A stretch of DNA of 64,000 nt from CAYPIE01 sp964410665 (GTDB lineage Bacteria > Planctomycetota > Planctomycetia > Gemmatales > Gemmataceae). Under the pieces are notes generated by a model. The model was not told the DNA's origin, made no database searches, and worked only from the letters and a program-made list of their open reading frames with translations. Position numbers and translations under genes: made by a program. This document shows, one piece after another, positions 44,981-53,571 of this stretch (position 1 is the first letter of the stretch; each line of letters begins with the position of its first letter). The stretch lies in contig CAYPIE010000002.1 in assembly GCA_964410665.1 (NCBI GenBank), forward strand, positions 62,001-126,000. The letters run 5' to 3'.

Positions 44981-45892
44981 ATGAAGCTCTCCCGAAGCCT
45001 TGCCTTGCTCGCCGCTTCGCTCATCGCAGGTAACCTCACAGCTCAAGAAAAAATTGATGTCTTGATCATCGATGGTCAGAACAATCACAATTGGAAAGAC
45101 ACAACGCCATACTTAAAAGAACAGCTCGAGAAGACCGGTAAGTTCAAGGTCGCGGTGTCCACCACGCCATCGAGCAATCCTGCAAAACAACCGGAAGACT
45201 GGGCGAACTGGAATCCACGATTTGAAGACTTTGATGTGGTGCTTAGCAATTACAATGGGCCTGCCTGGCCAAAAAGCATTCAAAAGCGCTTTGAGCAGTT
45301 CATCGCCGGGGGTGGCGGATTGGTCAATGTTCATGCGGCGAATAATGCCCACAATGGCTGGGAAGAGTTTGAGAAGATGACCGGACTCCTGTGGCGAAAC
45401 GCACAAGGTGGCTGGCGGGTGGCACTGGATGATTCGAAAAACGTGGTTCGTGTGCGACCCGGAAGTGGGCGGGGTGCAGGTCACGGGCCGCAGCACTCGT
45501 TCACGATGCTCGTGCTCGATCAGGAGCACCCGATTACTCGTGGAATGCCAATCCGCTGGCTTCACACTCGAGACGAGCTCTATCACGGTCAGCGCGGTCC
45601 TGCGGAGAAGATGAATATTCTCGCGGTAGCCTACTCCGACAAATCGAAGCGGGGCACGAGTATGTATGAACCGATGGTGTGGTGGATCCCCTATGGAAAG
45701 GGCAAAGTCGTGACCAATGTGCTTGGGCACGTGAACCGAGGTGACAATCGAAGCGGCATGCCCGCCATGAAGTGTGTTGGCTTTGTCACCTTAGTCCAGC
45801 GTAGTTGCGAGTGGGCTGGGCGGGGGAAGGTCAGCATCGATGTGCCTGAGAACTTTCCGAACGCAGAAGCCACCAGCATGATTAACCAGTAA
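44981..45892 (+). CDS. Exported ThuA-domain protein
   Basis: A 303-residue protein with a signal peptide (about 1-21, ending NLTAQE) and a ThuA-like domain, a flavodoxin/class I amidotransferase-like fold named after a trehalose-utilisation gene. Typical motifs are DVLIIDGQNNHNW at the first strand, DFDVVLSNYNGPAWP, GGGLVNVHAANNAHNGW and the ..EHPITRGMP.. segment. Planctomycetes carry many exported ThuA proteins near sugar catabolism genes; the exact reaction is not established. AAGGAG lies about 10 bases before the ATG. It is followed directly by an intrinsic terminator. Confidence 0.85.
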   Translation: MKLSRSLALLAASLIAGNLTAQEKIDVLIIDGQNNHNWKDTTPYLKEQLEKTGKFKVAVSTTPSSNPAKQPEDWANWNPRFEDFDVVLSNYNGPAWPKSIQKRFEQFIAGGGGLVNVHAANNAHNGWEEFEKMTGLLWRNAQGGWRVALDDSKNVVRVRPGSGRGAGHGPQHSFTMLVLDQEHPITRGMPIRWLHTRDELYHGQRGPAEKMNILAVAYSDKSKRGTSMYEPMVWWIPYGKGKVVTNVLGHVNRGDNRSGMPAMKCVGFVTLVQRSCEWAGRGKVSIDVPENFPNAEATSMINQ

Positions 45893-45905
45893 TTGTCCTG
45901 ATCCT

Positions 45906-45928
45906 GGGGATACTCTGCCAGTATCCCC
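45906..45928 (+). terminator. Intrinsic terminator after the ThuA gene
   Basis: A perfect 9-bp stem GGGGATACT / AGTATCCCC with a 5-base loop CTGCC, followed by TTGGCTTTT. It begins 13 bases after the ThuA stop codon and fits a Rho-independent terminator with an interrupted T tract. Confidence 0.75.
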
Positions 45929-45959
45929 TTGGCTTTTCGGCGACGATGGACCCGTTCAA

Positions 45960-46776
45960 TCGATCAACTTGGCTCCGTAGGCGGTCTAACCTCCATCGAT
46001 GGGTCGATTTCCTCCCGTACTGAAACTGGCTGCGTCCGAATTCATCAACTGTACGGTGGCGGCGACTTCTTGACGGCTCCTGGCACGCCTCACTGGATGC
46101 AGGAAACCTGTCCGCTTGCGATTGTCGTTGCTCGCCTCATCCGGACCCGTAAACGATCTTCCATGTCGCTCTCAATCCCGCTAGGGAAACGGCGTTCACC
46201 CCGATTCCATGTTGTCGACCTCGAGAACCGCAGTTCGTGTGAGACCAATCAACGCATGTTTCCTGGTAACATCGACCGCCATCCCAGAGACTCCGACAGC
46301 CCCAACCACCGAGGCATTGCTTACAATCGCTCACCCATCAGAACGATGCATGGCGGGAATGTGATGCTTCATCGACCAAAGTCATCCCGCGACGTTGATG
46401 TCCATTACCTTGTGGTGATTTTTTCTTTCGATTGAACGATGGTGGGAACCCTCGACAAGCCCTCAATCCCCGTATCGTTGACAGCAAAGTCGAGGCGACC
46501 AAGGAGTGCATGGATAGGCTCGACGGTCGCTACCGCATCGCTATTTTGACGTGCAACAACATGAAAAGGGCTTGCCACTCCATCCGATTCATGAGTGTGT
46601 GCTACCGTCTTTCTTCCTTCTTCCACACGTCGTCCGGTGCAGACCACCATAGCAGCCGACTTGGCAAAAACCGAAGCACAAATGGGCCCAATCCTACCTG
46701 TTCCCCCGGTGATCAAGGCAACTTCGCCATACATGGTCTTGCTTCCCCATCGAAGAACCACGAAGAACTCGGACAT
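45960..46776 (-). pseudogene. Decayed short-chain dehydrogenase/reductase (SDR) gene
   Basis: Minus-strand translation gives a whole SDR in broken pieces. The N-terminus is intact (MYGEVALITGGTGRIG from ATG 46734; an upstream in-frame ATG is at 46776), with NDTG in place of NNAG, then a stop at 46405. The next frames give VMDINVAG, MKHHIPAMH, AIVSNASVVGAVGVSGMAVDVTRKHALIGLTRTA, GVNAVSLAGI and, at the end, NSDAASFSTGGNRPIDGG followed by a stop codon near 45988. At least three frame changes and three in-frame stops separate them. The catalytic Tyr of YxxxK is Asp (DVTRK), so the product would be inactive even if repaired. No intact gene occupies 45929-46895 on either strand. Confidence 0.85.
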
Positions 46777-46895
46777 CAGACTATTGCACCGGATGTCGAG
46801 ATTCCAGATCCTCGTTTGCTCGACATCTGCGACGCGAGTTGCTAACTTGCCCCACAGTTTGCTTCAAAGACTCAGCGAAGGATGGTGAACTAGAA

Positions 46896-48227
46896 ATGAT
46901 GTGCCTCAGCATACTTTTGCTGTTGATGGCGAATCCCAGCGAACCGGCAGGCAAAGACGTCAAGCCAACGCTATGGACCCGCCAGAAGGGAGCCGATTGG
47001 CCGGGGTTCCTGGGACCTTCTCAGAATAGCAGTTCTCAAGAACGGGGCATCCTCACAAACTGGCCTGACCAAGGGTTACGCGTGGAGTGGACAGCCCCTT
47101 TGGGCGAAGGTTACGCAGCACCTTCGATCTCCAGAGGCCGTTTGTATCAATTTGATCGCATCAAGGATGAAGCCCGCTTGATCTGCCGCAATGCCGAAAC
47201 GGGTCAACAAATATGGACCTATCGCTATCCAACCCAATATGAAGATTACTATGGCTACGATGGAGGACCTCGTTGCTGCCCAGTGATTGATGCAAATCGC
47301 GTATACTTGCATGGCGTGGACGGACAGCTGATTTGTCTGGATGCATTTCATGGCAACGAAATCTGGAAGATCGATACGCAGGACAAATATCACTTTCGTC
47401 AGAATTTTTTTGGGGTTGCGAGCACACCCATCGTCTATGGTGATCTGCTCTTGGTTGCCATTGGCGGAAGTCCGAAAGAGTTGCACGTCGATGACTTCCG
47501 CGATCTAAAGGGGAACGGCTCGGGCATTGTGGCCTTTGACAAAAAAACGGGGCAAGAGCGGTATGCGATTACCAATGAGCTGGCCAGCTATTCGAGTCCG
47601 ACCCTCGCTACCATCCGCGGACAACCTTGGGGCCTGTATTTTGCTCGGGGGGGCTTGATCGCATTTCGACCGAAAACTGGCAAAGTGGCATTTCAATTCC
47701 CCTGGCGTGCTCGAATCCTTGAAAGCGTCAATGCCAGTAATCCGCTGGTTGTGGGCGATGAAATCCTGCTGACCGAGTGTTACGGACCGGGTGGAGTGCT
47801 CTTGAAGGTCAAAGACGAAGGATACGAACGCATCTGGGATGACGCGAACCGAGGCCGCGAAAAGAGCTTACAATGCCACTGGAATACTCCGGTTTATCAC
47901 GACGGATTCGTGTTTGGTAGTAGCGGACGTAACACCAGTAACGCCGAGTTGCGCTGCGTAGCTTGGAAGACGGGGAATGTGCGTTGGTCCAAGCGAGGAC
48001 TCGGCCGAGCGTCCTTCCTGAAAGTTGACGGTCACTTGCTCTGTCTCACTGAATACGGCGAACTGCTGTTGGTGAAACTGGATCCCGACCGATATCACGA
48101 GATGGCTCGGTGGAAAGTACCTGGACTACGCTACCCTTGCTGGGCTGCCCCGGTACTCGCGCACGGATTGCTTTATGTACGCGGCAAAGAACGCCTCGTC
48201 TGTCTGGAGTTGATTCCCGAAAAATGA
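46896..48227 (+). CDS. Exported PQQ-like beta-propeller protein
   Basis: A 443-residue protein with a short hydrophobic leader (MMCLSILLLLMANPSEPAG) and then seven or eight PQQ-type blades. Markers are WPGFLGP near residue 35, the motifs ARLICRNAETGQQIW and GSGIVAFDKKTGQERY, and the GGLIAFRPKTGKVAF repeat. The WPGFLGP opening and overall length match the planctomycete 'PQQ-binding-like beta-propeller repeat' proteins; binding of PQQ itself is not shown. ATG 46896 is used; GGATGG lies about 10 bases upstream and a TTG at 46839 is unlikely. Isolated gene; function unknown. Confidence 0.75.
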   Translation: MMCLSILLLLMANPSEPAGKDVKPTLWTRQKGADWPGFLGPSQNSSSQERGILTNWPDQGLRVEWTAPLGEGYAAPSISRGRLYQFDRIKDEARLICRNAETGQQIWTYRYPTQYEDYYGYDGGPRCCPVIDANRVYLHGVDGQLICLDAFHGNEIWKIDTQDKYHFRQNFFGVASTPIVYGDLLLVAIGGSPKELHVDDFRDLKGNGSGIVAFDKKTGQERYAITNELASYSSPTLATIRGQPWGLYFARGGLIAFRPKTGKVAFQFPWRARILESVNASNPLVVGDEILLTECYGPGGVLLKVKDEGYERIWDDANRGREKSLQCHWNTPVYHDGFVFGSSGRNTSNAELRCVAWKTGNVRWSKRGLGRASFLKVDGHLLCLTEYGELLLVKLDPDRYHEMARWKVPGLRYPCWAAPVLAHGLLYVRGKERLVCLELIPEK

Positions 48228-48662
48228 CATCCTCAACCTGCTCGATGTCCGATTGAAGATTGGCATTCTTCGAGGATTGTATTCCGACGCGAATAACCAT
48301 CACGAACACATAGCAACACATGACCCCTCAATGCTACCCAGGCGATAATCTGCTCTTAAGGGATGTTTCCGCGGAATGCCTTGTAGATCGAATGAGGGGG
48401 TTCCAACGACCCCAACGGGAGCGACGCCTCATCCGCTGACGAGTTCGTTCCGCGGAAGCCCACGAAATGCTCCGTCTTGCCAAGGAAGTTCTCGTCATGT
48501 TCGATTCGCGAGTACCTAGACAGGGGTACCTCGCAGTGTTTGTTTCAAGAAGGCTTTTTTGAGCTGGCGCATTTCCAAGAGCGGATTCTGGTTCGCGATC
48601 CTCCCGTCTCGTGCATTCAGCATCATGTTCGATGCATTTGTCACCGACTTGCCGGTTCTCGA
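48228..48662. other. Intergenic stretch with no supported gene
   Basis: 435 bases between the PQQ gene and the end of the amidoligase gene. Frames are open here for up to 170 codons on the minus strand, but the translations are Arg/Ser-rich with no family resemblance and lie partly over the amidoligase gene. I see no terminator or RNA structure that I would defend. Confidence 0.5.
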
Positions 48663-49691
48663 TCAGCAGGTTGGGTGATTCATCTCTGGGGGAAATGCTC
48701 GAATCCAGGATTGCTCGATCAGATGAATCCAATCTTCTCGCAGATAACCAAGCAAGGAGCCTTCCCATTCGAGATATGCCTTCGCCATTTCGGCAAGCAA
48801 CTCCGGTCTCGCAGTCAGTTTCTCGATCATTACCCAACGATTCCACTCCGTCGCGATGCTCCAGTCTGGGTCTTCCAGCTGCGAATTGGGCAGTCGATAA
48901 TGATACGTTGGTCGAGGCTTGACCGGAGTTGCCAGCATGCCTGCCGCTTCAAGCCGCGGATAATCCGCAGTTGCGAGAAGGGGGAGTAAATCCAACGGTC
49001 GATTGCGGGTAGGATTGTCTGCTAAGTAATCATTGATAAACTGCGTTGCATCCGGTTGATAGCTTGGCTCGAGGACTTTGCGAACATAGCTCTCAGGAAA
49101 TGGATCGAAAAAAGGCAACACGCGACGGGTAACATCAATGTTGCAGATTCGGAAAAGCCAGTGATACAGCACGAGGAACGCCCGAAGATAGACCAGCCAG
49201 CATCCAGGATCCAACGGGGCCGGGGCTTCGGGATTGATATGTAAGGCAAAGGCGTAAACCAACGAAGCATGCGTATCACGGGCTCGATGCTCTCGCAGTG
49301 CTTTCTCCAGCGGAACTAGTCGGTACAACCGAGACAAATTTAACGGTGGAGTGGTAATTTCTAAGGGGACTAGTCCGGCAAACACGCTATCCAGGATGGT
49401 CTCCACGAGTTCATTTCCGGTGGCTGGCAATTGCCAGCCAATTGATTGAAATAATTGCTGATAGGACTGATCGCGCAACCACGCGAAGTCGAGCGAGACA
49501 TCGAATTGTCCCTCAGGTGTCTCAATCAAGTGGTGGTAGTTGTTGATGGGATGGTGGTGTCCCCCAAATACCGCTTGAACCAGTTGAGCGGTCTTCGCGA
49601 CGGTGAGTCCTCCGAATTCGATTTCAAAGCCGACACGTCGTTCTTTGCCTTGGTCGTTCTGAAGACACGGGGGCATTTGGAAAGACTCCAT
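48663..49691 (-). CDS. Amidoligase-family enzyme
   Basis: A 342-residue protein of the glutamine-synthetase-like amidoligase family (Amidoligase_2, PF12224), which forms amide or peptide bonds with ATP. Near the start RRVGFEIEFGGL supplies the first acidic metal ligands. GQFDVSLDFAWL, PLEITTPPL and YAFALHINPE supply the later strands with Asp, Glu and His. In other bacteria these enzymes are usually paired with a glutamine amidotransferase or gamma-glutamylcyclotransferase; none is beside it here. GGGAG lies about 8 bases before the ATG at 49691, and a longer in-frame start at 49781 looks less likely. Its substrate is unknown; a small peptide or amino-acid conjugate is possible. Confidence 0.8.
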   Translation of the reverse strand: MESFQMPPCLQNDQGKERRVGFEIEFGGLTVAKTAQLVQAVFGGHHHPINNYHHLIETPEGQFDVSLDFAWLRDQSYQQLFQSIGWQLPATGNELVETILDSVFAGLVPLEITTPPLNLSRLYRLVPLEKALREHRARDTHASLVYAFALHINPEAPAPLDPGCWLVYLRAFLVLYHWLFRICNIDVTRRVLPFFDPFPESYVRKVLEPSYQPDATQFINDYLADNPTRNRPLDLLPLLATADYPRLEAAGMLATPVKPRPTYHYRLPNSQLEDPDWSIATEWNRWVMIEKLTARPELLAEMAKAYLEWEGSLLGYLREDWIHLIEQSWIRAFPPEMNHPTC

Positions 49692-49835
49692 GTCGTTTCT
49701 CCCATCGTTGTCAGGGACCCTCGGGTGTAGCTCGGGGGATCGCCAGGTACTGAGATTTGGCCTTTGCAAGCTCCGCGACACGCGTTATAGAGCCCGCCAG
49801 TATTCCATTGTCATGGCTAGATAAAGGGCGTCACC

Positions 49836-52832
49836 ATGTGGATTCGGTGGGGGTTCATCACGGGGCTACTGGTTCTCGGGATGGGGCTCCAGGTTTTTGG
49901 TCAGCAGCTCCACCGCAATGGTTTCGCCGGGCGTGAGACCAGCTGGTTACGCGGCGAAGACAACGTGCGTGCCACCATTTCACTCCATGAGGTCACCGAG
50001 CAATATTCTCACAATGGACCAAGCTCTGAACAGATTCGCTTAGAGAACCCGCTGGCGCCCACGGAACCCGGGCGAATCGAATATTATTATCCCACGCCTC
50101 AGGCTCCAGTGAGTAGTGAATTGCATGCAAGCGTTTGGGTCAAGGCAACCCGTACCGGGATCCGGCTTCAGGCACGCCTGGTTTTGCCACGCGAACGAGA
50201 TCCACGGAACCCGACGCAACCCTTGACCACCTTGCTCGATGGGAGTCGCTACCAGCTATTGAACAAATGGCAGCGACTGGAATTAACCCGACCTGTCCGT
50301 CTTCTGCAAGAGGAGAAGCAACAGTTACGAGTGAAGCTCGGCTATGCAGTGGACATGACAGATGCCTACATTGATCAACTGATTCTGAATCTCTATGTTG
50401 GCCCTGGGATGATGGATATATTTATCGATGATCTTGAGATCGGCCCAGTCCCAGAGCAACAGAAACCAGATGGATCGCCCCAATGGGCTCAGCCCACGCA
50501 ACAAAAAAGGACCTTGCAACCTCGCGAAGCACGTCCGATCCCAGTCCAATTACGAGGCAATCGATTGTTCGTGGGAGGTAAACCGTTTTTCATGCGGGCC
50601 ATTCGCCACACCAACACCCCGCTGAAAAGCCTTGCCGATGCAGGATTTAACACGGTTTGGTTCGGCCCACAAAAATCCACGCAGCAGATTGAGGAAGCGA
50701 TCCAGCATGGCTTTTGGATCGTCCCAAGTCTGCCACTCTTGGATGGTCGGCAAGGAGGGATGGCCAACCGGGACTCGTCGGGAAGATTGCGCCTGGTAGC
50801 CCAGGCAAATCCGAGGCGGGATCCACTTATCAATGCATTGACACCAGAGGCTTTGACCAACGCGATCCAACGGTTCCGAGCTGGGGATGGAGTGCTGTTT
50901 TGGGATCTTGGTGCAGGGCGTATCCGCGAGGAGTTACCGGCGGTGGCACGTACCGCCGAAGCCATCCGTGTTGCCGATCCCGATCGGCCGCGGAGCGTCG
51001 ATCTTTGGGACGGTTTTCAGGATTATTCTGCGCACGTCGATATGATTGGTTCGCATCGCTGGCCGCTGTTTTCGAGCCTTGAACTGAACAGCTATCAGCA
51101 GTGGTTGGATCAGCGTCGCTATTTAACTGCCCCAGGGATGTATCGTTGGACTTGGATCCAAACTCATCTCCCAACTCCACAAGCTCGTCTCTTTCAAACA
51201 CAGGCACGCCAACCCATCGATCCAAGCACTATCGGTCCTCAGCCAGAACAGATCCGCTTGTTGACTTATCTTGCATTAGCATCGGGGTGTCGCGGGCTAG
51301 GCTTTTGGTCCGATCAGTCGCTTGGCGATTCGCAACTGGGTCGAGATCGACTGTTAACGCTGGCCCTGCTGAACCAAGAAATCACCATGCTGAATCGCAT
51401 CTTATTCCGCCTGGACGAATCCCCAACTTGGATCTCAACTTCCAACCCGAATGTAAAGGCTGCGGTATTCCGAGGAGACCGTCGTGGTGTTCTGGTGATT
51501 CCGATCTACTTGGGGTCGGGTCTACAGTGTGTACCGGGACAAGCGGCCGTACGAAACCTGTCGATCACCGTTCCACAGATCCCCGACGGCGCTCAACCTT
51601 GGGAGATTCTACCTGGAAATGTCCGCTCCTTACACAATCGTTCTCAACGTGTTCTCGGGGGAACCACAATAGTTTTACCAGAATTTGATTTAACGACTGC
51701 TATTGTTTTTACCAGTGATCTTTCCCCGGAAGGGGATGTAGTGTTTTGGCAGGATTATAGCCGACGCAAGAACCGACTCAGTGCTCAATACGCGATCGAT
51801 ATTGCGGCCAGCCAGCTGAGAAAAGTGGGCCAAGCACATCAACAATTGGTCCCGCTCGCCCCTGCCGTCCCGGATGCTCAAGGCCTACTCCGTGATGCAG
51901 CAGATCGACTCCAGGATGCGTATCGGGCATTCGCCAGCGAAGATCACGCCAAAGCATATTTTGCGGCAACGCGCGCCCTTCGTCCGCTACGCATTCTCAT
52001 GCGCGCACACTGGGAAAACGCTGTAAGGTATCTTGACGTGCCGACGGCAAGTCCATTTGCACTGAGTTTCTTCACGCTGCCTCACCACTGGAGACTTGCG
52101 GCGGAGATTCGCCAGCAAGCACCAGGGCTTAATGTGCTGCGAGGTGGTGATTTCGAAGCAGGATCCCCAGGGTCCTCAGTCCAAGCGACCGATGGTGCAT
52201 CAGGAGTTTCGATCTCAGTCCTGCCGGGGTGGGTAGTTCAACAAGAAACGTTGGATCCGGTCGTGGTTTCCGGACGGGTGATCCGTACGAAGAATCGGGA
52301 ACCTCGACGGACTCCAGGAGCTCCACCAATTGAAACCCCTTACAGCCCAACAAGCAAACGTTCATATGTAAATCCGCAAGACTTCGTTCCTTTACCCAAG
52401 CTTGGCGAACGAATGCTTGTACTCACGATGTTGCCTCAGGCCAAGAAGGATGCTCGCGGGAAGCCGATTCCACCGCCACGGGTGTTGGAACGCAGCTACA
52501 TCGCCATCAGCAGTCCAGAAGTTCAATTACCTCCGGGAACGCTGGTGCGAATTAGTGGATGGCTGTTGGTAGCGTCAAAAATTGTAGGCAGCAGTGATGG
52601 GGTCCTTCTCTATGACACAGTTGGCGGGGAAGGATTGGGAGTTCGAATCGGTCAACCGGAGGGCTGGAAAAAGGTTCATTTGTACCGACGCGTTCCTGCA
52701 TCCGGGAGGATTGGGATCACAGTCATGTTGACAGGAATCGGCACAGTGTTGATCGATAATCTCCGGATTGAACCTTATGGTTATGGGGTTGGGAATCCAT
52801 CGAGCGAGTCGATGTTGACCCCACCACGTTAA
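49836..52832 (+). CDS. Large exported protein, TIM-barrel glycoside-hydrolase-like
   Basis: A 998-residue exported protein with a signal peptide (about 1-23, MWIRWGFITGLLVLGMGLQVFGQ). Residues about 25-200 look like a carbohydrate-binding jelly roll (..VSSELHASVWVKATRTGIRLQARL.., ..YIDQLILNLYVGPGMMDIFIDDLEIGP). About 235-540 has the alternating strand/helix pattern of a TIM barrel: FVGGKPFFMRAIRH, GFNTVWFGP, FWIVPSLPLL, GDGVLFWDLG, VDMIGSHRWP, YLALASGCRGLGFWSD. This pattern is common in GH families of clan A, but I could not identify the usual pair of catalytic glutamates. A helical region and a second jelly-roll-like domain (about 770-998) follow. Carbohydrate binding or hydrolysis is inferred, not certain. 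It begins 144 bases from the divergent amidoligase. Confidence 0.7.
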   Translation: MWIRWGFITGLLVLGMGLQVFGQQLHRNGFAGRETSWLRGEDNVRATISLHEVTEQYSHNGPSSEQIRLENPLAPTEPGRIEYYYPTPQAPVSSELHASVWVKATRTGIRLQARLVLPRERDPRNPTQPLTTLLDGSRYQLLNKWQRLELTRPVRLLQEEKQQLRVKLGYAVDMTDAYIDQLILNLYVGPGMMDIFIDDLEIGPVPEQQKPDGSPQWAQPTQQKRTLQPREARPIPVQLRGNRLFVGGKPFFMRAIRHTNTPLKSLADAGFNTVWFGPQKSTQQIEEAIQHGFWIVPSLPLLDGRQGGMANRDSSGRLRLVAQANPRRDPLINALTPEALTNAIQRFRAGDGVLFWDLGAGRIREELPAVARTAEAIRVADPDRPRSVDLWDGFQDYSAHVDMIGSHRWPLFSSLELNSYQQWLDQRRYLTAPGMYRWTWIQTHLPTPQARLFQTQARQPIDPSTIGPQPEQIRLLTYLALASGCRGLGFWSDQSLGDSQLGRDRLLTLALLNQEITMLNRILFRLDESPTWISTSNPNVKAAVFRGDRRGVLVIPIYLGSGLQCVPGQAAVRNLSITVPQIPDGAQPWEILPGNVRSLHNRSQRVLGGTTIVLPEFDLTTAIVFTSDLSPEGDVVFWQDYSRRKNRLSAQYAIDIAASQLRKVGQAHQQLVPLAPAVPDAQGLLRDAADRLQDAYRAFASEDHAKAYFAATRALRPLRILMRAHWENAVRYLDVPTASPFALSFFTLPHHWRLAAEIRQQAPGLNVLRGGDFEAGSPGSSVQATDGASGVSISVLPGWVVQQETLDPVVVSGRVIRTKNREPRRTPGAPPIETPYSPTSKRSYVNPQDFVPLPKLGERMLVLTMLPQAKKDARGKPIPPPRVLERSYIAISSPEVQLPPGTLVRISGWLLVASKIVGSSDGVLLYDTVGGEGLGVRIGQPEGWKKVHLYRRVPASGRIGITVMLTGIGTVLIDNLRIEPYGYGVGNPSSESMLTPPR

Positions 52833-52856
52833 GTCACTCGACGGGTTGGGAGTGTG

Positions 52857-53336
52857 TCAGGACAGACCGCGTTCTTCGAGTTTGAGCGAACAAAAGTTCC
52901 GTAATCGGCGAATCAGTCTGACAATATCTTGAGCACTGTTATGAGGATCGGCGGCACGCACTTCATTGAGCCAGTGGTCGGCCTTCTCTTCAAGTTCTTC
53001 GAGCACACGGGTGAGGTCATTCCCATCATTGGAGAGAAGTTTGCGGGGTCGACCGCCACGATTGATCACACGACCTCGAGCTTCATCCCGTTTTTCCGAA
53101 GCAAGAAAACGTTCTCGCTCTTCATCAAGTTTCCCCTGACGTTTCTTTTTCCGCAGGGTACTTTTTAAATTCGCACAAATGCCCTTAATATTCTGTGTCA
53201 ACGGGATCCCTGGATGATCTCGCTCAAACATATCGTAAATTTCTTGATTGTTGTTCTCATCGAGTAAGCCCGGATTCTCGAAAAAATAACGCTTGAAAAG
53301 GCGGCTAATACTTGTTCCGGACTTGGTTTTTGCCAT
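52857..53336 (-). CDS. Small basic protein of unknown function
   Basis: A 159-residue highly charged, mostly helical protein with no signal peptide. An N-terminal part (MAKTKSGTSISRLFKRYF, then NNQEIYDMFERDHPG) looks like a small helical domain. A basic stretch with KRxxRRKKKRQGK and a (G)RGGRPRK segment recalls AT-hook or other nucleic-acid-binding sequence, and a C-terminal helical part may oligomerise. I cannot name a family. The preceding ATG at 53339 is immediately adjacent. The gene is convergent with the large exported protein. DNA or RNA binding is a guess from charge only. Confidence 0.55.
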   Translation of the reverse strand: MAKTKSGTSISRLFKRYFFENPGLLDENNNQEIYDMFERDHPGIPLTQNIKGICANLKSTLRKKKRQGKLDEERERFLASEKRDEARGRVINRGGRPRKLLSNDGNDLTRVLEELEEKADHWLNEVRAADPHNSAQDIVRLIRRLRNFCSLKLEERGLS

Positions 53337-53571
53337 CACTCAATGCTCCCGAACTGCTCATCCCGTTAGAACCCAGGTTACACAGAATATTTTATTGAAC
53401 CAATTCAAGTTCGCAAGCACAAGTTGATGAGAACGCCCATAATTTTAAGGGTCATTTCCTCATGTTTCGGACCAGGTCGGAACAATCGATGCGATCAGTC
53501 CTTTGACACCAAGCCTATTGGGCCGGTTAGCCCGTGGAATTGCTCGATAGACCGAATTGCTTCATGAAAGG

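Noticed and set aside
48334..48846. A 170-codon open frame on the minus strand next to and over the amidoligase
   Set aside because: Arg/Ser-rich translation without family resemblance, overlapping the supported amidoligase frame; it looks like a chance open frame in GC-rich DNA.
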